A stretch of 64,000 nt of DNA from Novosphingobium sp. KA1 (GCF_017309955.1 NZ_CP021248.1:620001-684000), one strand, 5' to 3'; positions 18,008 through 27,500 are shown, numbered from the stretch's first letter. The notes: generated from the sequence alone by a model not told the origin. Made by a program: numbers and translations.

Positions 18008-20958
18008 TCCAGCCGCAACGTCTCCACGGCAAGCCCGCCAATATCGCCCGATATTATACGGTTGGCGACTATTACACCAAGGGCGGCAACGAACCGTCCG
18101 AATGGGGTGGCAAACTTGCTGCCGACCTCGGCCTTTCCGGTCCCGTCGACGCCAGACAGTTTCGTGACCTGCTTGCCGGCAACGTCGGCGATCAGCAACT
18201 GGGGCGACACCGCGCGGACGGGCAAATCCAGCATCATCCTGGCTGGGACTTTGCCGTCAATGCCCCGAAATCCGTGTCCATCATGGCGCTGGTGGCAGCG
18301 GATGAGCGAGTGCTCGCCGCGCATGAACATGCTGTCACAGCTGCCATCACCTATCTGGAGGAACAGGCACAACTTCGCCGCCGCGAGGAAGGCAAGATCG
18401 TTCATGAGACCACGGGGCGCATTCTCGTCGCGCGCTTCACCGAGCATGGCAGCCGGGAACTCGACCCGCATCTCCATACCCATCTGGTCGTCCTCAACAT
18501 GACCAATCGCCAGGATGGCGACCCGATGGCAAGCCTGGAAAGCCGCGTCATGTATGGTGAGCAGCGCGTGGCCGGGCAGATTTATCGCAATGCGCTCGCC
18601 TTCCGCCTTCGCGAGGCTGGTTATGAGGTCGAGTTTGATCCTCGCACCGGCTTGTTCGAGATACAGGGCGTGCCCAAGGAACTCATCGAGCGCTTCTCGC
18701 AGCGCGCAGAGGCGATTGAGGAGCATGCCCGGGAACATGGCCTGGTCGGCCAAAAGGCCCAGCGTGCCTCCTTCTATGCAACCCGCAAGGCCAAGGCGAA
18801 GATCGGCGCGCAAGAACTTACTGTGCAATGGCATGAGCGGACTGGCGACCAACTCGAAACGCTTGGAAAAATTGCTGCCGTTGCACGCGAACGGGAGGGA
18901 CAACAATTTACTCCTACCGAACGTACGGCTTCACGCGCTGCCCTTTTCGGCCTGCGGCAATTGGAAACCGCCGAAGCCGTCAACAATCTTGGCGATATCC
19001 TGCGCACGGGACTCGCAGCCCATGTCGGAGAACTGCGACTGGAGGATCTGCGCCCCCGGATCGAGACGCATGAACTCGTGCAAAAACTGTTGCCGACCCA
19101 CGAGCAAACGGGCGACAGAGTACTCACGCATGGACGCACCACCCGCAAGTCGTGGCGGCTGGAACTGGCACTTACCCAACATATTGCACTTGGCCTCGAC
19201 GACGCCCGGCCGATCGCGTCGGGCGACCGGCTCCTGGCCGTACTGGAAAAGACGACGCTCAATGCTGAGCAGCAGCGGGCCCTGGTCGAGACCGCTATGT
19301 CGCGGGATCGCGTCACCGGGATCCATGGCGTTGCCGGATCGGGCAAGTCGACACTGGTGCGGGTATTGGGCGAAGCGGCGGAACCAGGAACGACGCTGAT
19401 AGCATTGGCGCCCACATCATCGGCGGCTGCGGAACTGGGGCAAAAGGCCAATATCGAGGCGCACACGGTCGCCAGCTTCGTAGCGCGTGGCAGCCATGGC
19501 ATAACGGACCGCCATGTGCTCGTGCTCGACGAGGCCGGTCAGCTTGGCAACCGCCAGGCCAGAAGGCTGCTCGAGATCAGCCGGATAACCGGAGCAAGGC
19601 TCCTGTTCCTTGGCGACGAGAATCAGACCGGCGCCATCGAACAGGGCAAGCCCTTCTGGCTGATGCGCCGGCTGGGATTGCCGGTGGTCGAGCTGACCGA
19701 GGCGGTTCGCCAGGAAACCCGTACGATCAAGGAAGCGGTCGCTCAGGCGAGGGCCGGCAATTTCGAGCAGTCGCTAAAGAATCTCGACAGCGTAACGACC
19801 GTCACCGACAATGAGGCCATGGCCGCGATGGTGGTCAACGCCTGGGTGAGGCTCAAGCCCGATTCCCGTGCGGGCACCAACATCCTCGTGCTCGACAATG
19901 CCACGCGCCTCATCGTCAACAGCAAGATCCGCGAAGCGCTCAGGAACGAGAATGAGTTGGCAGCCGAAGACAGCAGGCTCTCGATCCTTGCTCCGGCAGG
20001 CTTCACCGATATCGAAAAACATATGGGCCGCTTCTACGGAGCAGGGCAGGTGGTGCGCTTCGACCGCGACATCGCCGGTCTCGGCGTTGCCCGGCACACG
20101 GACTATCGCGTCGTAGGACTCGGACGGGAGCCCAACGGCCGGCAGGTCGTGCGCCTTGTCGATGAACAGGGGCGCATCATCCGCTGGGATCCGCAGACGA
20201 CACGGGCCCGGCACATCAATGTCTTCAACCCCGAAGAGCGTGATCTGGCCGAGGGGGATCGTATCCAATGGCGTCTGGTCAATCGGGATCTCGATCTGCG
20301 CAACGCCGAGCGCGGCACGGTCGAAAAGCTGGACGGTGACCTTGCTACGATCCGTTGGGATCGGGACGGCCGTGTACAGCAGGTCGACCTGTCAGAGCAC
20401 AAGACCTGGGACCATGGCTATGCCGAGACAGTATATTCCTCACAGTCGAAGACTTATCCGCGAGTCTTCCTGCTGGCGCCCGTGGAATCGCCGCTGGTCA
20501 ATGCCCAGAACTTCTACACTGCCATTACGCGCGCCATGTACGGCGTCAGGCTCTGGACAAACAACGTCAAGGAACTTGTCGCCAAGCTGGAGCGCCAGTC
20601 GGGTGAGAAGACCTCCTCCACCGAGGGCCTTGGACGCATGGACCAGGACCGCGTCGGCCCGTTCACGAACCGGCAGGGCGCGCGCCTGGCGACGCTGAAG
20701 GCCGAACAGGAAAAGGACCGAACGTCGCGTCGGGATCGCGCCCTTGAAAGGCAATTGTCTCGCCGGGATCGCGGGCCGCGAGGGACAGCAGAGCATATCG
20801 CGGAAGGCGCCCGAAGCGTCGCTCAGGTCCTCGACCGGTTTCTCGAGGGCATTCTCGATCGTGCTCGCACCCGGATCGAGCCCTCGACAACGCATGCTGA
20901 ACGGCAGTCGCCATCCCCCGCACCTCAATCCGAACCCTCCCACGGTCCCGAACGATAG
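18004..20958 (+). CDS. traI: MOBF-family relaxase/helicase
   Basis: Protein of 984 residues combining a TrwC-type relaxase and a RecD-like 5'-3' helicase. N-terminal tyrosine pairs Tyr17-Tyr18 and Tyr23-Tyr24 are the candidate nucleophiles for oriT nicking. The metal-binding histidine triad is His156/158/160 in DPHLHTHLVV. Helicase Walker A is GVAGSGKST with Lys448, followed by HVLVLDEAGQLGNRQ (motif II) and YSSQSKTYPRVFL and FYTAITRAM (motifs V-VI). The length agrees with TrwC/TraI of small MOBF plasmids. Start at 18004 overlaps traD by ATGA. No T4SS (virB/tra pilus) genes are visible in the window, so transfer would need another element's channel. Confidence 0.93.
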   Translation: MIQPQRLHGKPANIARYYTVGDYYTKGGNEPSEWGGKLAADLGLSGPVDARQFRDLLAGNVGDQQLGRHRADGQIQHHPGWDFAVNAPKSVSIMALVAADERVLAAHEHAVTAAITYLEEQAQLRRREEGKIVHETTGRILVARFTEHGSRELDPHLHTHLVVLNMTNRQDGDPMASLESRVMYGEQRVAGQIYRNALAFRLREAGYEVEFDPRTGLFEIQGVPKELIERFSQRAEAIEEHAREHGLVGQKAQRASFYATRKAKAKIGAQELTVQWHERTGDQLETLGKIAAVAREREGQQFTPTERTASRAALFGLRQLETAEAVNNLGDILRTGLAAHVGELRLEDLRPRIETHELVQKLLPTHEQTGDRVLTHGRTTRKSWRLELALTQHIALGLDDARPIASGDRLLAVLEKTTLNAEQQRALVETAMSRDRVTGIHGVAGSGKSTLVRVLGEAAEPGTTLIALAPTSSAAAELGQKANIEAHTVASFVARGSHGITDRHVLVLDEAGQLGNRQARRLLEISRITGARLLFLGDENQTGAIEQGKPFWLMRRLGLPVVELTEAVRQETRTIKEAVAQARAGNFEQSLKNLDSVTTVTDNEAMAAMVVNAWVRLKPDSRAGTNILVLDNATRLIVNSKIREALRNENELAAEDSRLSILAPAGFTDIEKHMGRFYGAGQVVRFDRDIAGLGVARHTDYRVVGLGREPNGRQVVRLVDEQGRIIRWDPQTTRARHINVFNPEERDLAEGDRIQWRLVNRDLDLRNAERGTVEKLDGDLATIRWDRDGRVQQVDLSEHKTWDHGYAETVYSSQSKTYPRVFLLAPVESPLVNAQNFYTAITRAMYGVRLWTNNVKELVAKLERQSGEKTSSTEGLGRMDQDRVGPFTNRQGARLATLKAEQEKDRTSRRDRALERQLSRRDRGPRGTAEHIAEGARSVAQVLDRFLEGILDRARTRIEPSTTHAERQSPSPAPQSEPSHGPER

Positions 20959-20969
20959 AGGCTCATCCC

Positions 20970-21557
20970 ATGCTCCTCATCCTGCTCGCTGTCGCGTTGG
21001 TGCTCCTGGCCCTTGTCCTGCGCCGCTTTCACGTGCCCTTGCGGCATCGATGGCGTCGCAGGCAGGCAAGGGTCATGGCGCAGCAACTGCGCGGCCGTGG
21101 TCGCCTGCAACCGCCCCAACTCCTCTATGCGAGGCTAAGAAGCATGGATCCGCTCGCCTTTGAGGAGTTGCTGCTCGAAAGTTTCGAGCGTCGTGGTTTC
21201 AGGGTCATCAGAAACCATCGCTACACCGGTGATGGCGGCATCGATGGAAAGGTGATGATCGACGGCTCTCTCTGGCTCATCCAGGCGAAGCGCTATGCGA
21301 CGGCCATCCGGCCCGAACATGTCAGCGCCTTCGATGCGCTGTGCCGGGCCAAAAACTGTCGCGGCCTTTTCATCCATACCGGCCGAACAGGGCCGCAGAG
21401 CCGGGAGTTCATCGGCAACAGCAGCCACGTCGAAATCATATCCGGGCGAAGGCTGCTTGCCCTGTTGACAGGCGGCCCGATAGCAGTGCCTGAAGCCCCA
21501 GCCCGTGCCATGCTTCCCGTGAAATCTCATCGAGCAGAGCCGGGGCGGGCAGGGTGA
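20970..21557 (+). CDS. Membrane-anchored Mrr-like restriction endonuclease-fold protein
   Basis: Protein of 195 residues with one N-terminal hydrophobic segment (LLILLAVALVLLALVLRRF) and a PD-(D/E)xK domain of the Mrr type: FEELLLESFERRGF, RYTGDGGIDGKV with Asp92 as probable catalytic residue, WLIQAKRY with Gln105 and Lys107, and FIHTGRTGPQSREF. Eleven bp separate it from traI and its stop overlaps the next gene's start, so it belongs to the mobilisation operon. Mrr-family nucleases usually cleave methylated DNA or act in plasmid maintenance. Its role here could be processing transferred DNA or excluding rival DNA (inference). Confidence 0.8.
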   Translation: MLLILLAVALVLLALVLRRFHVPLRHRWRRRQARVMAQQLRGRGRLQPPQLLYARLRSMDPLAFEELLLESFERRGFRVIRNHRYTGDGGIDGKVMIDGSLWLIQAKRYATAIRPEHVSAFDALCRAKNCRGLFIHTGRTGPQSREFIGNSSHVEIISGRRLLALLTGGPIAVPEAPARAMLPVKSHRAEPGRAG

Positions 21558-22081
21558 TGTGGCGCCTTCTCTCGAGCACGACATGGGCAGTCACTGCCTT
21601 GCTGGCAGCATCGCCGGAACGGGCCATGGCAGCGCCCGAAAAAGTTCAGGAGGAACAGCGTATAGCTTCCTGCATCCGTCAGGCGTCGATGGGGCATGCG
21701 TGGCTGGAGAAGACGCTTTGGGGCTTGCGAGATCAGGAAGCAGGCTGGATCGGTGCTGAAGTCCGTAACAGCAATGGCTCGCATGATCTTGGCCCCTTGC
21801 AGATCAACAGCTGGTGGGTGCCACGCATAGCCGCGCAAGTCGGGCACTCCGAACTCCAGGTGCGACACTGGCTGCGCTTCGATCCCTGCTTCAATGCCGA
21901 GGCTGCGCGATGGATCTTTCTCTCCGGCCTACGTGCAGCGAAAGATTACTGGGCGGCAATTGGCCTTTATCACAGTCCGACAACATGGAGGCAGCGCAGA
22001 TATTCAGGTTCGGTGGCACGTCGGATGAAGGTGCGCTTTGGCGAGAGCGTCTTTCACAAGCCGATGCGGACACGAAATTGA
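21557..22081 (+). CDS. Lytic transglycosylase (conjugation-associated)
   Basis: Protein of 174 residues from the ATG at 21557, with a GTG directly before it at 21554 as alternative. It has a signal peptide (WRLLSSTTWAVTALLAASPE, cleaved after AMA near residue 24) and an SLT domain: CIRQASMGHAWLEKTLWGLR, the candidate catalytic Glu in RDQEAGW, SHDLGPLQINSWWVP and AAIGLYHSP. Such VirB1-like enzymes open peptidoglycan for the conjugation apparatus. It is the last gene of the RHH-TraD-TraI-Mrr-SLT run and overlaps the Mrr-like gene. Confidence 0.85.
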   Translation: MWRLLSSTTWAVTALLAASPERAMAAPEKVQEEQRIASCIRQASMGHAWLEKTLWGLRDQEAGWIGAEVRNSNGSHDLGPLQINSWWVPRIAAQVGHSELQVRHWLRFDPCFNAEAARWIFLSGLRAAKDYWAAIGLYHSPTTWRQRRYSGSVARRMKVRFGESVFHKPMRTRN

Positions 22082-22100
22082 CCCTGGAAACATTGGCCAG

Positions 22101-22410
22101 CTACATCGCTTCGAACGCGAGCGTGACACAATAGCTATAGTAGCGGGCTGCGGCGCCCGAGGGTGCCATATCGCGGTAGCGTGCGAGCAGAAGATAGCGG
22201 CCGGCATCAGGCGGGGTAACGGTGAACTTGCCCGACGCATCGGTGTGGAGTTCGGCCGCCACTTTCTTTCCATCATAGAACCCGGCTTCGCGGAACAACG
22301 TCACGTCGGTTTTGGCCAGCCCCTTGCCGCCGTACAGGACCTTAACCGTGAAGGGCTGAGCTGTCGTGATCGATGTCGCATTGCCAAGCAGATCGAATTT
22401 CGAACGCTGT
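22101..22410 (-). pseudogene. 3' fragment of DUF4198-family gene
   Basis: Only the C-terminal part is recognisable: AQPFTVKVLYGGKGLAKTDV, ELHTDASGKFTVTPPDAGRY, LLLARYRDM and YYSYCVTLAFEAM. DUF4198 proteins are periplasmic, often metal-uptake-associated, and about 250-270 residues long. The reading frame continues upstream to 22652, but the added residues have no resemblance to the family and no signal peptide, so the gene is 5'-truncated near 22410. It faces the mobilisation operon tail to tail, 20 bp from the transglycosylase stop. Confidence 0.65.
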
Positions 22411-23141
22411 GCTCCGCGTATAAGAGGCAGCAGCGCCGGCATCCTCCAGCCTTTCACTCTAGCACCACGGCCCGCTCCGGTTGCGAGGCACAAACGATGA
22501 CGGTTCTGCAGTTTATTCAGATTGCTACTTCTAGAAGATGGCGATGTCGGCAGTTGTAGGCCCCTGCAAACATCGCTGCCGACATTGGAGATGAACTCGA
22601 GTGTCGGTCCCGGTTTAATCCCTCCCCCGCAACCAACGTGAGTATAACTCACTCAAAATCCCGATTTAAGTTATCTTTTACAGCCACTTGAGAAGCTGGT
22701 AATTCAGCGATTCCGCGCGATCAGACGGCATCGGCGGCGTTGATTATGGCGGACAGGGCAAGGATCGTCCGCCCGTTCCTTAAAGCCACTGCCTCAAGGT
22801 CCGCGCCATAACCAACACGGGGCATACTCGCCAATGGAATGCCGTGCCGCTTCGCCTTTAAAGCGCGGGCCAGGGTGCTTACAGCGGTCCGCGATCTTTG
22901 TCGGTCACTTACTCCCCGATCTCTCGTCTCCAGGTGCTGCCGGTCCGCTTTTCCATCCGGGATGCCCGAGATTGGCCGATTCCGGAAAGGCTGGTTTCCG
23001 CTGACCAGTGGGGGATAGCTGCCGGTCCTATTTCGGGGCTGGCGGTCAATCGCTAGCAGAAAAAGCTGCCGGTCGGCCATCGCGGACAGGTCGGTCGTCG
23101 AGAGGGGTGGACCGCACTTTCAAGAACGGTCATTCTGCTGA
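22411..23141. other. Gap with degenerate repeat-like sequence
   Basis: About 730 bp without a supportable gene. The stretch 22935-23100 repeats short motifs such as GCTGCCGGTC (22937-22946, 23018-23027, 23080-23089), typical of decayed intergenic repeat units seen again near 24.1, 26.7 and 32.3 kb. The part nearest the DUF4198 fragment is probably the scar of the deletion that removed the gene's 5' end. Confidence 0.45.
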
Positions 23142-23391
23142 CGTGACCAACACGCCTTCACAGATCAAAATATGGGTGTTTCGGCTTGTCGCTGCCGTTT
23201 GGTTGACGACCGCCATTCCAATCACTCTGTTCAGCGTGTTCCTTTTGGAACTGCCTCTTTGGCCGACTTTTGGACCCGACTGCACGACGGAGGGCATAGC
23301 GCTATGGGCGGTGACTGCGGTGTGGTTCTACCTCACACCGGTAATGTTGCTAGCCATCGCCCGTCGCTGGAATGGACGGTCCGCTTACTAA
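23142..23391 (+). CDS. Small hydrophobic membrane protein
   Basis: About 82 residues, likely starting at the GTG at 23142. It has two predicted membrane helices, VFRLVAAVWLTTAIPITLFS and IALWAVTAVWFYLTPVMLLA, ending in a basic RRWNG tail. There is no recognised family and no obvious ribosome-binding site, and the upstream in-frame extension to 23008 looks non-coding. Neighbours give no clue to function. Confidence 0.5.
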
Positions 23392-23601
23392 GGTTGGATG
23401 CCTGAAGGGGGACAGTCCCTTTCCCACCCATCATAGCCGCTGACGGTGGAGATCTATACGCCTGGAAGCAGCCGGGGCCGCTTCACGCGGCCACGCGATG
23501 CCATCGGCAATCCCGCACGGCGAGGAAGGGTGGATTACAGACTGTCGGTTAACAGCATCGCGAGGTGGTAAGCAGACGTGGAAAAGGCTAGGTTTTAGAA
23601 C

Positions 23602-24000
23602 ATGTCCAGCCTCGACCCTAAGGCCATTAGCAGCGCACTTCGTGAGCGAGGCGTAGTGCTGAATCGGCCAGTCACTACGGAGGCTCTCGCGAGACTGACC
23701 CGCTGGGCTGGTTCGCCGCTTAACCCAGACTTATTGGAAATGCTGGGAGAGTTCGATGGCTTTTCGGACGGTCATTTCGAAACGGCGTCTTTCGTATCAG
23801 TTTGGTCGATTGACAAGGCGTTGGCGGATGACTGGACAAAGCCCCCAATGCTTGCCTTCTCCGATTGGTCTTTAAACGCGATCATCTTTGGCTTCGACCC
23901 AGTCTCTGGTGGGCCGATCGTCAGCATCGAAGATGGGCGGCACGTCGCGCCGAGCTATCGTGATTTCTGGTCACTGCTCCTAACCGACCGCCTGCTTTGA
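23602..24000 (+). CDS. SMI1/KNR4 (SUKH)-like protein
   Basis: Protein of 132 residues. The pattern LNPDLLEMLGEFDGFSDGHF, followed by VSVWSIDKALADDW and MLAFSDWSLNAIIFGFDP, fits the SUKH superfamily: an early helix with the LP..L...NG-like block, then a beta-sheet with W and acidic residues. SUKH proteins are often immunity proteins of polymorphic toxins, but no toxin gene adjoins it; the neighbours are gene fragments. It could be an orphan immunity gene left after rearrangement. Confidence 0.6.
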   Translation: MSSLDPKAISSALRERGVVLNRPVTTEALARLTRWAGSPLNPDLLEMLGEFDGFSDGHFETASFVSVWSIDKALADDWTKPPMLAFSDWSLNAIIFGFDPVSGGPIVSIEDGRHVAPSYRDFWSLLLTDRLL

Positions 24001-24221
24001 CCTTCTAGGCCGATGTCCGGTTGCGGGCTAAGGCATGGCCTACCCGCGACATCCGCTACGGGGCGATGGCCGACCGGCAGTTTTTCTTGCGCCCTTTGGC
24101 CCGGCGCGATCTTAAAGAATGACGGCTTACGGGCGCGCGAGAAAAGCTCTCGGGCGGCGACAATGGGCGCGTTGCTGCCCCTGCTGACCTCGACAAATGC
24201 CAGTCATTCGGCTGTTCAAGG

Positions 24222-24626
24222 TCATCGTGCCTTGGGCTTTGGCCAATGATATCGGAGTGCCTCAACCAGCAGCGAGAAGGCGGGCGATGGCTGGGTGACA
24301 GTCGGGTAGTAAAGGTAGAAGCCTGGGAACGGCAGGCTCCATTCGTCCAACACGATTTCGAGCCTTCCAGCCTGTAGATACGCTTCGGCCAGATCCTGCG
24401 GGATGAAGGCGAGGCCAAGTCCCGACACGGCTGCGCTGAGGCAGGAATAGCTGTTGTTGAAGATCAACTGCCCGCTGACCTGCACCTTGATCTCCGCCTC
24501 GCCCTTCCGCTGCAATTCCCATGCGTAGAGGCGACCGGAGGATTGGCGCAGTCCGATGCAATTATGTGATTGCAGATCGGACGGGCTTTTGGGTCGACCA
24601 TAGCGCTCGAAATAGGCCGGCGATGG
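24222..24626 (-). pseudogene. C-terminal fragment of LysR regulator
   Basis: On the minus strand the frame reads PAYFERYGRPKSPSDL, HNCIGLRQSSGRLYAWELQR, SCLSAAVSGLGLAFIPQDLA and PGFYLYYP, an unmistakable LysR effector-binding domain from about residue 165 to the end. The DNA-binding half is missing. The homology runs back to about 24626 and there meets, head to head, the truncated start of an MFS transporter gene. The two genes were evidently divergent neighbours and one deletion removed both 5' ends and the promoter region. Confidence 0.8.
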
Positions 24627-25540
24627 TCGCGCTCGCGCCCAATGCCCCGTTACTAATGGCAGGACGCGCCCTGCTCGGCGTCGCGATTGGCGGCTTCTGG
24701 TCGATATCGGCGGCGATCGTCATGCGCCTTGTGCCCGAGGAGTCAGTCCCCAAGGCGCTGGCCCTGCTCAATGGCGGCAATGCGGTAGCGACCACATTGG
24801 GCGCGCCGATCGGCAGCCTGCTCGGCGGCCTGATCGGCTGGCGCGGCGCCTTCTTCTGCGTAGTGCCGCTCGCCGTCATCGTTTTGCTGTGGCAGTGGCG
24901 CAGCCTTCCCGCCTTGCCACCTGAAAAGGCGACAATCCGCGCGCGCGACGTATTCGCTCTGCTGAAGCATCGCAAGTTCGCCATTGGTATGGTCGCGGTG
25001 TCGCTGTTCTTCTTTGGCCAGTTCACCCTCTTCACCTATCTGCGCCCGTTCCTGGACCTGGTGACGGGTAACGACGCACCGCTGATCTCGGGTATGTTGC
25101 TGGCGCTCGGCGTTGCGGGCTTTGTCGGCACGATCGTGATCGGCTGGCCGCTCAAATCGCAGCTCTACAGTCTGCTGATCACCATTCCCGCCATAATGGC
25201 GGTCATCGCCATAACGCTCGTCGAAATCGACGGTGCCCCGCTGAACGTCGGCCTGCTGCTCACGCTCTGGGGCCTGCTGGCAACCGCCGCGCCTGTCGGA
25301 TGGTGGACCTGGCTCAGCAAAACCATGCCGCACGAGGCGGAGGCTGGCGGCGGACTGATGGTCGCGATCATCCAGCTTGCGATCATGCTGGGCGCGATTG
25401 TCGGCGGCACGCTGTTCGACGCCTGGGGCTATCGTGGTCCGTTCAGCCTCGCCGCCGGTCTCCTCGTGATCGCCTCGCTGTTGGCAATCGTCACATCACG
25501 CATCGGCGCCGCTCCGAGCTTCACCGAACAACCCGCCTGA
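24624..25540 (+). pseudogene. N-terminally truncated MFS transporter
   Basis: About 305 residues from the ATG at 24624 correspond to helices 4-12 of a sugar-efflux/Bcr-type major facilitator: VALAPNAPLLMAGRALLGVA (helix 4 and motif), GSLLGGLIGWRGAFF, FALLKHRKFAIGMVAVSLFF and LGAIVGGTLFDAWGYRGPF. A full MFS has about 390-400 residues, so the first three helices and the motif A loop are missing. The open frame extends upstream to 24521 but through LysR sequence read antisense. Probably non-functional. The hydrolase gene follows 17 bp later, in the same direction. Confidence 0.78.
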
Positions 25541-25557
25541 CCAGGGAGAGCCTCGCT

Positions 25558-26630
25558 ATGACCAACCGATCCTTCTCATTCGAGCGCCGCGGTGTGCTGA
25601 AGGCCGGCGCTGCTGGCCTTGTCACCTTCGGCACTCTTTCGATCCCCGACATTTCTTCAGCAAAGGCACCAAGCATGACACAGGATTGGGACAAGACGTT
25701 CCCGCGCAGCAATGCCGTCGATCACCAGAAGGTCTCGTTCAAGAACCGCTACGGTATTACTCTCGCCGCCGATTTGTACCTCCCCAAGGAGCGCGGGACG
25801 GGCAAGCTCGCGGCAATCGTGGTCAGCGGGCCTTTCGGTGCCGTGAAGGAGCAGTCCTCTGGTCTCTATGCCCAGACCATGGCTGCGCGCGGCTTCGCGA
25901 CGCTGGCCTTCGACCCTTCCTACACCGGCGAGAGCGACGGTGAACCGCGTAACGTCGCATCGCCTGACATCAACACGGAAGATTTCAGCGCGGCCGTCGA
26001 TTTCATCGGGCTGCGACCGGAGATCGATCGCGAGCGGATCGGCGTCATCGGCATCTGCGGTTGGGGCGGCATGGCACTCAGCACCGCCGCAATTGATAAG
26101 CGGATCAAGGCGGTCGTCGCCAGCACTATGTACGACATGACCCGCGTCATGCCGAAGGGCTACAATGAGAGTACGACCCCGCAACAGCGTACCGAGGCGC
26201 TGGAGCAAATGAGCCGGCAGCGCTGGACCGACGCCGAGAAGGGCAGCCCTGCTTACGGCCCGGTCTCGCTGGAACTGAAGGGCGGCGAGCCGGAGTTCGT
26301 CGTGCAATATGCGGCCTACTACAAGACGAAGCGCGGCTTCCATCCGCGTGCGATCAACTCGAACGCCGCATGGTCGCTCACCACGCCGCTGTCGTTCATG
26401 AACCTGCCGATCCTCACTTATATCGCGGAAATATCGCCCCGGCCAGTCTTGCTCGTCCACGGCGAAAACGCCCATTCGCGCTACTTCAGCAGACGGCCTA
26501 TGCGGCGGCAGCAGAGCCCAAGGAATTGATGATCATTCCGGACGCCACGCACACCGACCTTTACGACCAGGTGGACATCATTCCATTCGATAAACTGACC
26601 GCGTTCTTCAAACAGCACCTCGTGGCTTGA
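25558..26630 (+). pseudogene. Secreted alpha/beta-hydrolase (dienelactone-hydrolase-like), frameshifted
   Basis: The ATG at 25558 opens a protein with a Tat-like leader (FERRGVLKAGAAGLVTFGTL) and an alpha/beta-hydrolase fold: LAAIVVSGPFGAVKEQSSGL, FDPSYTGESDGEPRN, and the nucleophile elbow GVIGICGWGGMAL with Cys instead of Ser. Near 26490 the frame breaks: TTCAGC-AGACGG should read TTCAGCCAGACGG. Beyond it the correct frame continues TAYAAAAEPKELMIIPDATH, TDLYDQ and FFKQHLVA to 26630. A single lost C explains this. Restored length would be about 357 residues. Either a pseudogene or a sequencing error. Confidence 0.78.
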
Positions 26631-26636
26631 TACGAG

Positions 26637-26661
26637 AAGGGTGGGCATGATGCCCACCCTT
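26637..26661. terminator. Hairpin terminator after the hydrolase gene
   Basis: Perfect 10-bp stem AAGGGTGGGC/GCCCACCCTT with a 5-nt loop, starting 6 bp after the hydrolase stop. No long T-run follows, but the position and strength suit a transcription terminator, probably bidirectional. Confidence 0.65.
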
Positions 26662-26946
26662 CATGCTGCCGAGGCATGCTAGAATGGCGGCTTTCGGGAA
26701 AGGCTCCCATTCAGATTAGCGACCGGAATGGGGGCGTTGCTGCCGTTTTATCACGACCCTTTGCGGCAGCTCAGGCTCCAATTCATGCTCTCCCGGAGCG
26801 GATCGGCAGCTTTCCTGCTCCATACCTGCGAGACTGGCGGTTAAGAGAGCGACGGCTTTGGGTCACTTTGACAGCTCCGATTTTAACAGGCGATCCGTCG
26901 ATCGGCTGCAAAGTCGTGGGGGTTCAACAGCGATGAACGACCGGTG
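26662..26946. other. Gap with degenerate repeat relic
   Basis: No gene seen. Contains CTTTCGGGAAAGGCTCCC and then GCGACCGGAATGGGGGCG (26719-26736), which recurs in altered form at 32351-32370 and 24158-24180, and short GCAGC/GGCAG inverted segments. Looks like decayed copies of one intergenic repeat family. Confidence 0.45.
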
Positions 26947-27390
26947 TCATCGCCGCTCGGTGCAGTGCGCGGAAAAGCGCCGGTCGAAATCTTCAGCAAT
27001 TGCGGCAAGGGTAACCTCGCCGAGTTGAGTGATCAGCATAGCCTCTGCCTTTTCCAATGCGCTGGTCATTGAGGCATTTACCGCCTGCTCGACGAGGCAA
27101 TCCGGTGCCGGGTCAGCCAGGCCGATCGCGAAAATACGCGGCTCACCCACGGCATTGTAGACATCGAGCATCGAGACGCTTTCCAGCGGCTTCAAAAGCG
27201 TCCACCCGCCCGCGTGCCCCTTGATGGAGCGAACTAGGCCTGCATCCCGCAGGCCCGCCATCGTGCGCCGGATGACAACCGGATTGGTATGCAGCATTTC
27301 CGCCGCCTCTCCGGATGTGATGGGCCCATTCGCCCGATCCATATGGATCAGCAGGTGCAGCATTCTCGATAATCGGCCGTCTAGTTGCAT
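26947..27390 (-). CDS. Rrf2-family transcriptional regulator
   Basis: Protein of 147 residues with a winged HTH (MQLDGRLSRMLHLLIHMDRA, SGEAAEMLHTNPVVIRRTMA, GLRDAGLVRSIKGHAGGWTL) typical of Rrf2. It has Cys residues at about 106 and 143 but not the three-Cys cluster of IscR or NsrR, so iron-sulphur sensing is uncertain; it resembles the YwnA-like subgroup. It is divergent from the thioredoxin-reductase-like gene across 110 bp containing two palindromes, a standard arrangement for regulator and target. Confidence 0.87.
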   Translation of the reverse strand: MQLDGRLSRMLHLLIHMDRANGPITSGEAAEMLHTNPVVIRRTMAGLRDAGLVRSIKGHAGGWTLLKPLESVSMLDVYNAVGEPRIFAIGLADPAPDCLVEQAVNASMTSALEKAEAMLITQLGEVTLAAIAEDFDRRFSAHCTERR

Positions 27391-27414
27391 CGCCTTCCTT
27401 TCAGGCTCGCGCTA

Positions 27415-27476
27415 TCATGTCACATGAAAAGTTGCAAATTGCCCGCGCCCCGCATACGTAATGTTAAATGTTACGT
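27415..27476. promoter_or_regulatory. Two palindromes between rrf2-type gene and reductase gene
   Basis: TCATGT-C-ACATGA (27415-27427) is a perfect 13-bp palindrome near the regulator's start, and ACGTAA-N9-TTACGT (27456-27476) lies 25 bp before the reductase ATG. Either could be the Rrf2 operator controlling both genes. Prediction from symmetry and position only. Confidence 0.45.
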
Positions 27477-27500
27477 TTTGGATGGAACGGGATTTGAAGA

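Noticed and set aside
16274..18906. Large minus-strand frames opposite traD and traI
   Set aside because: Low-complexity, Arg-rich shadows of well-defined conjugation genes.
23602..24000. SUKH-like gene as part of a toxin-immunity system
   Set aside because: No polymorphic toxin, RHS or secretion gene is adjacent; only fragments surround it.
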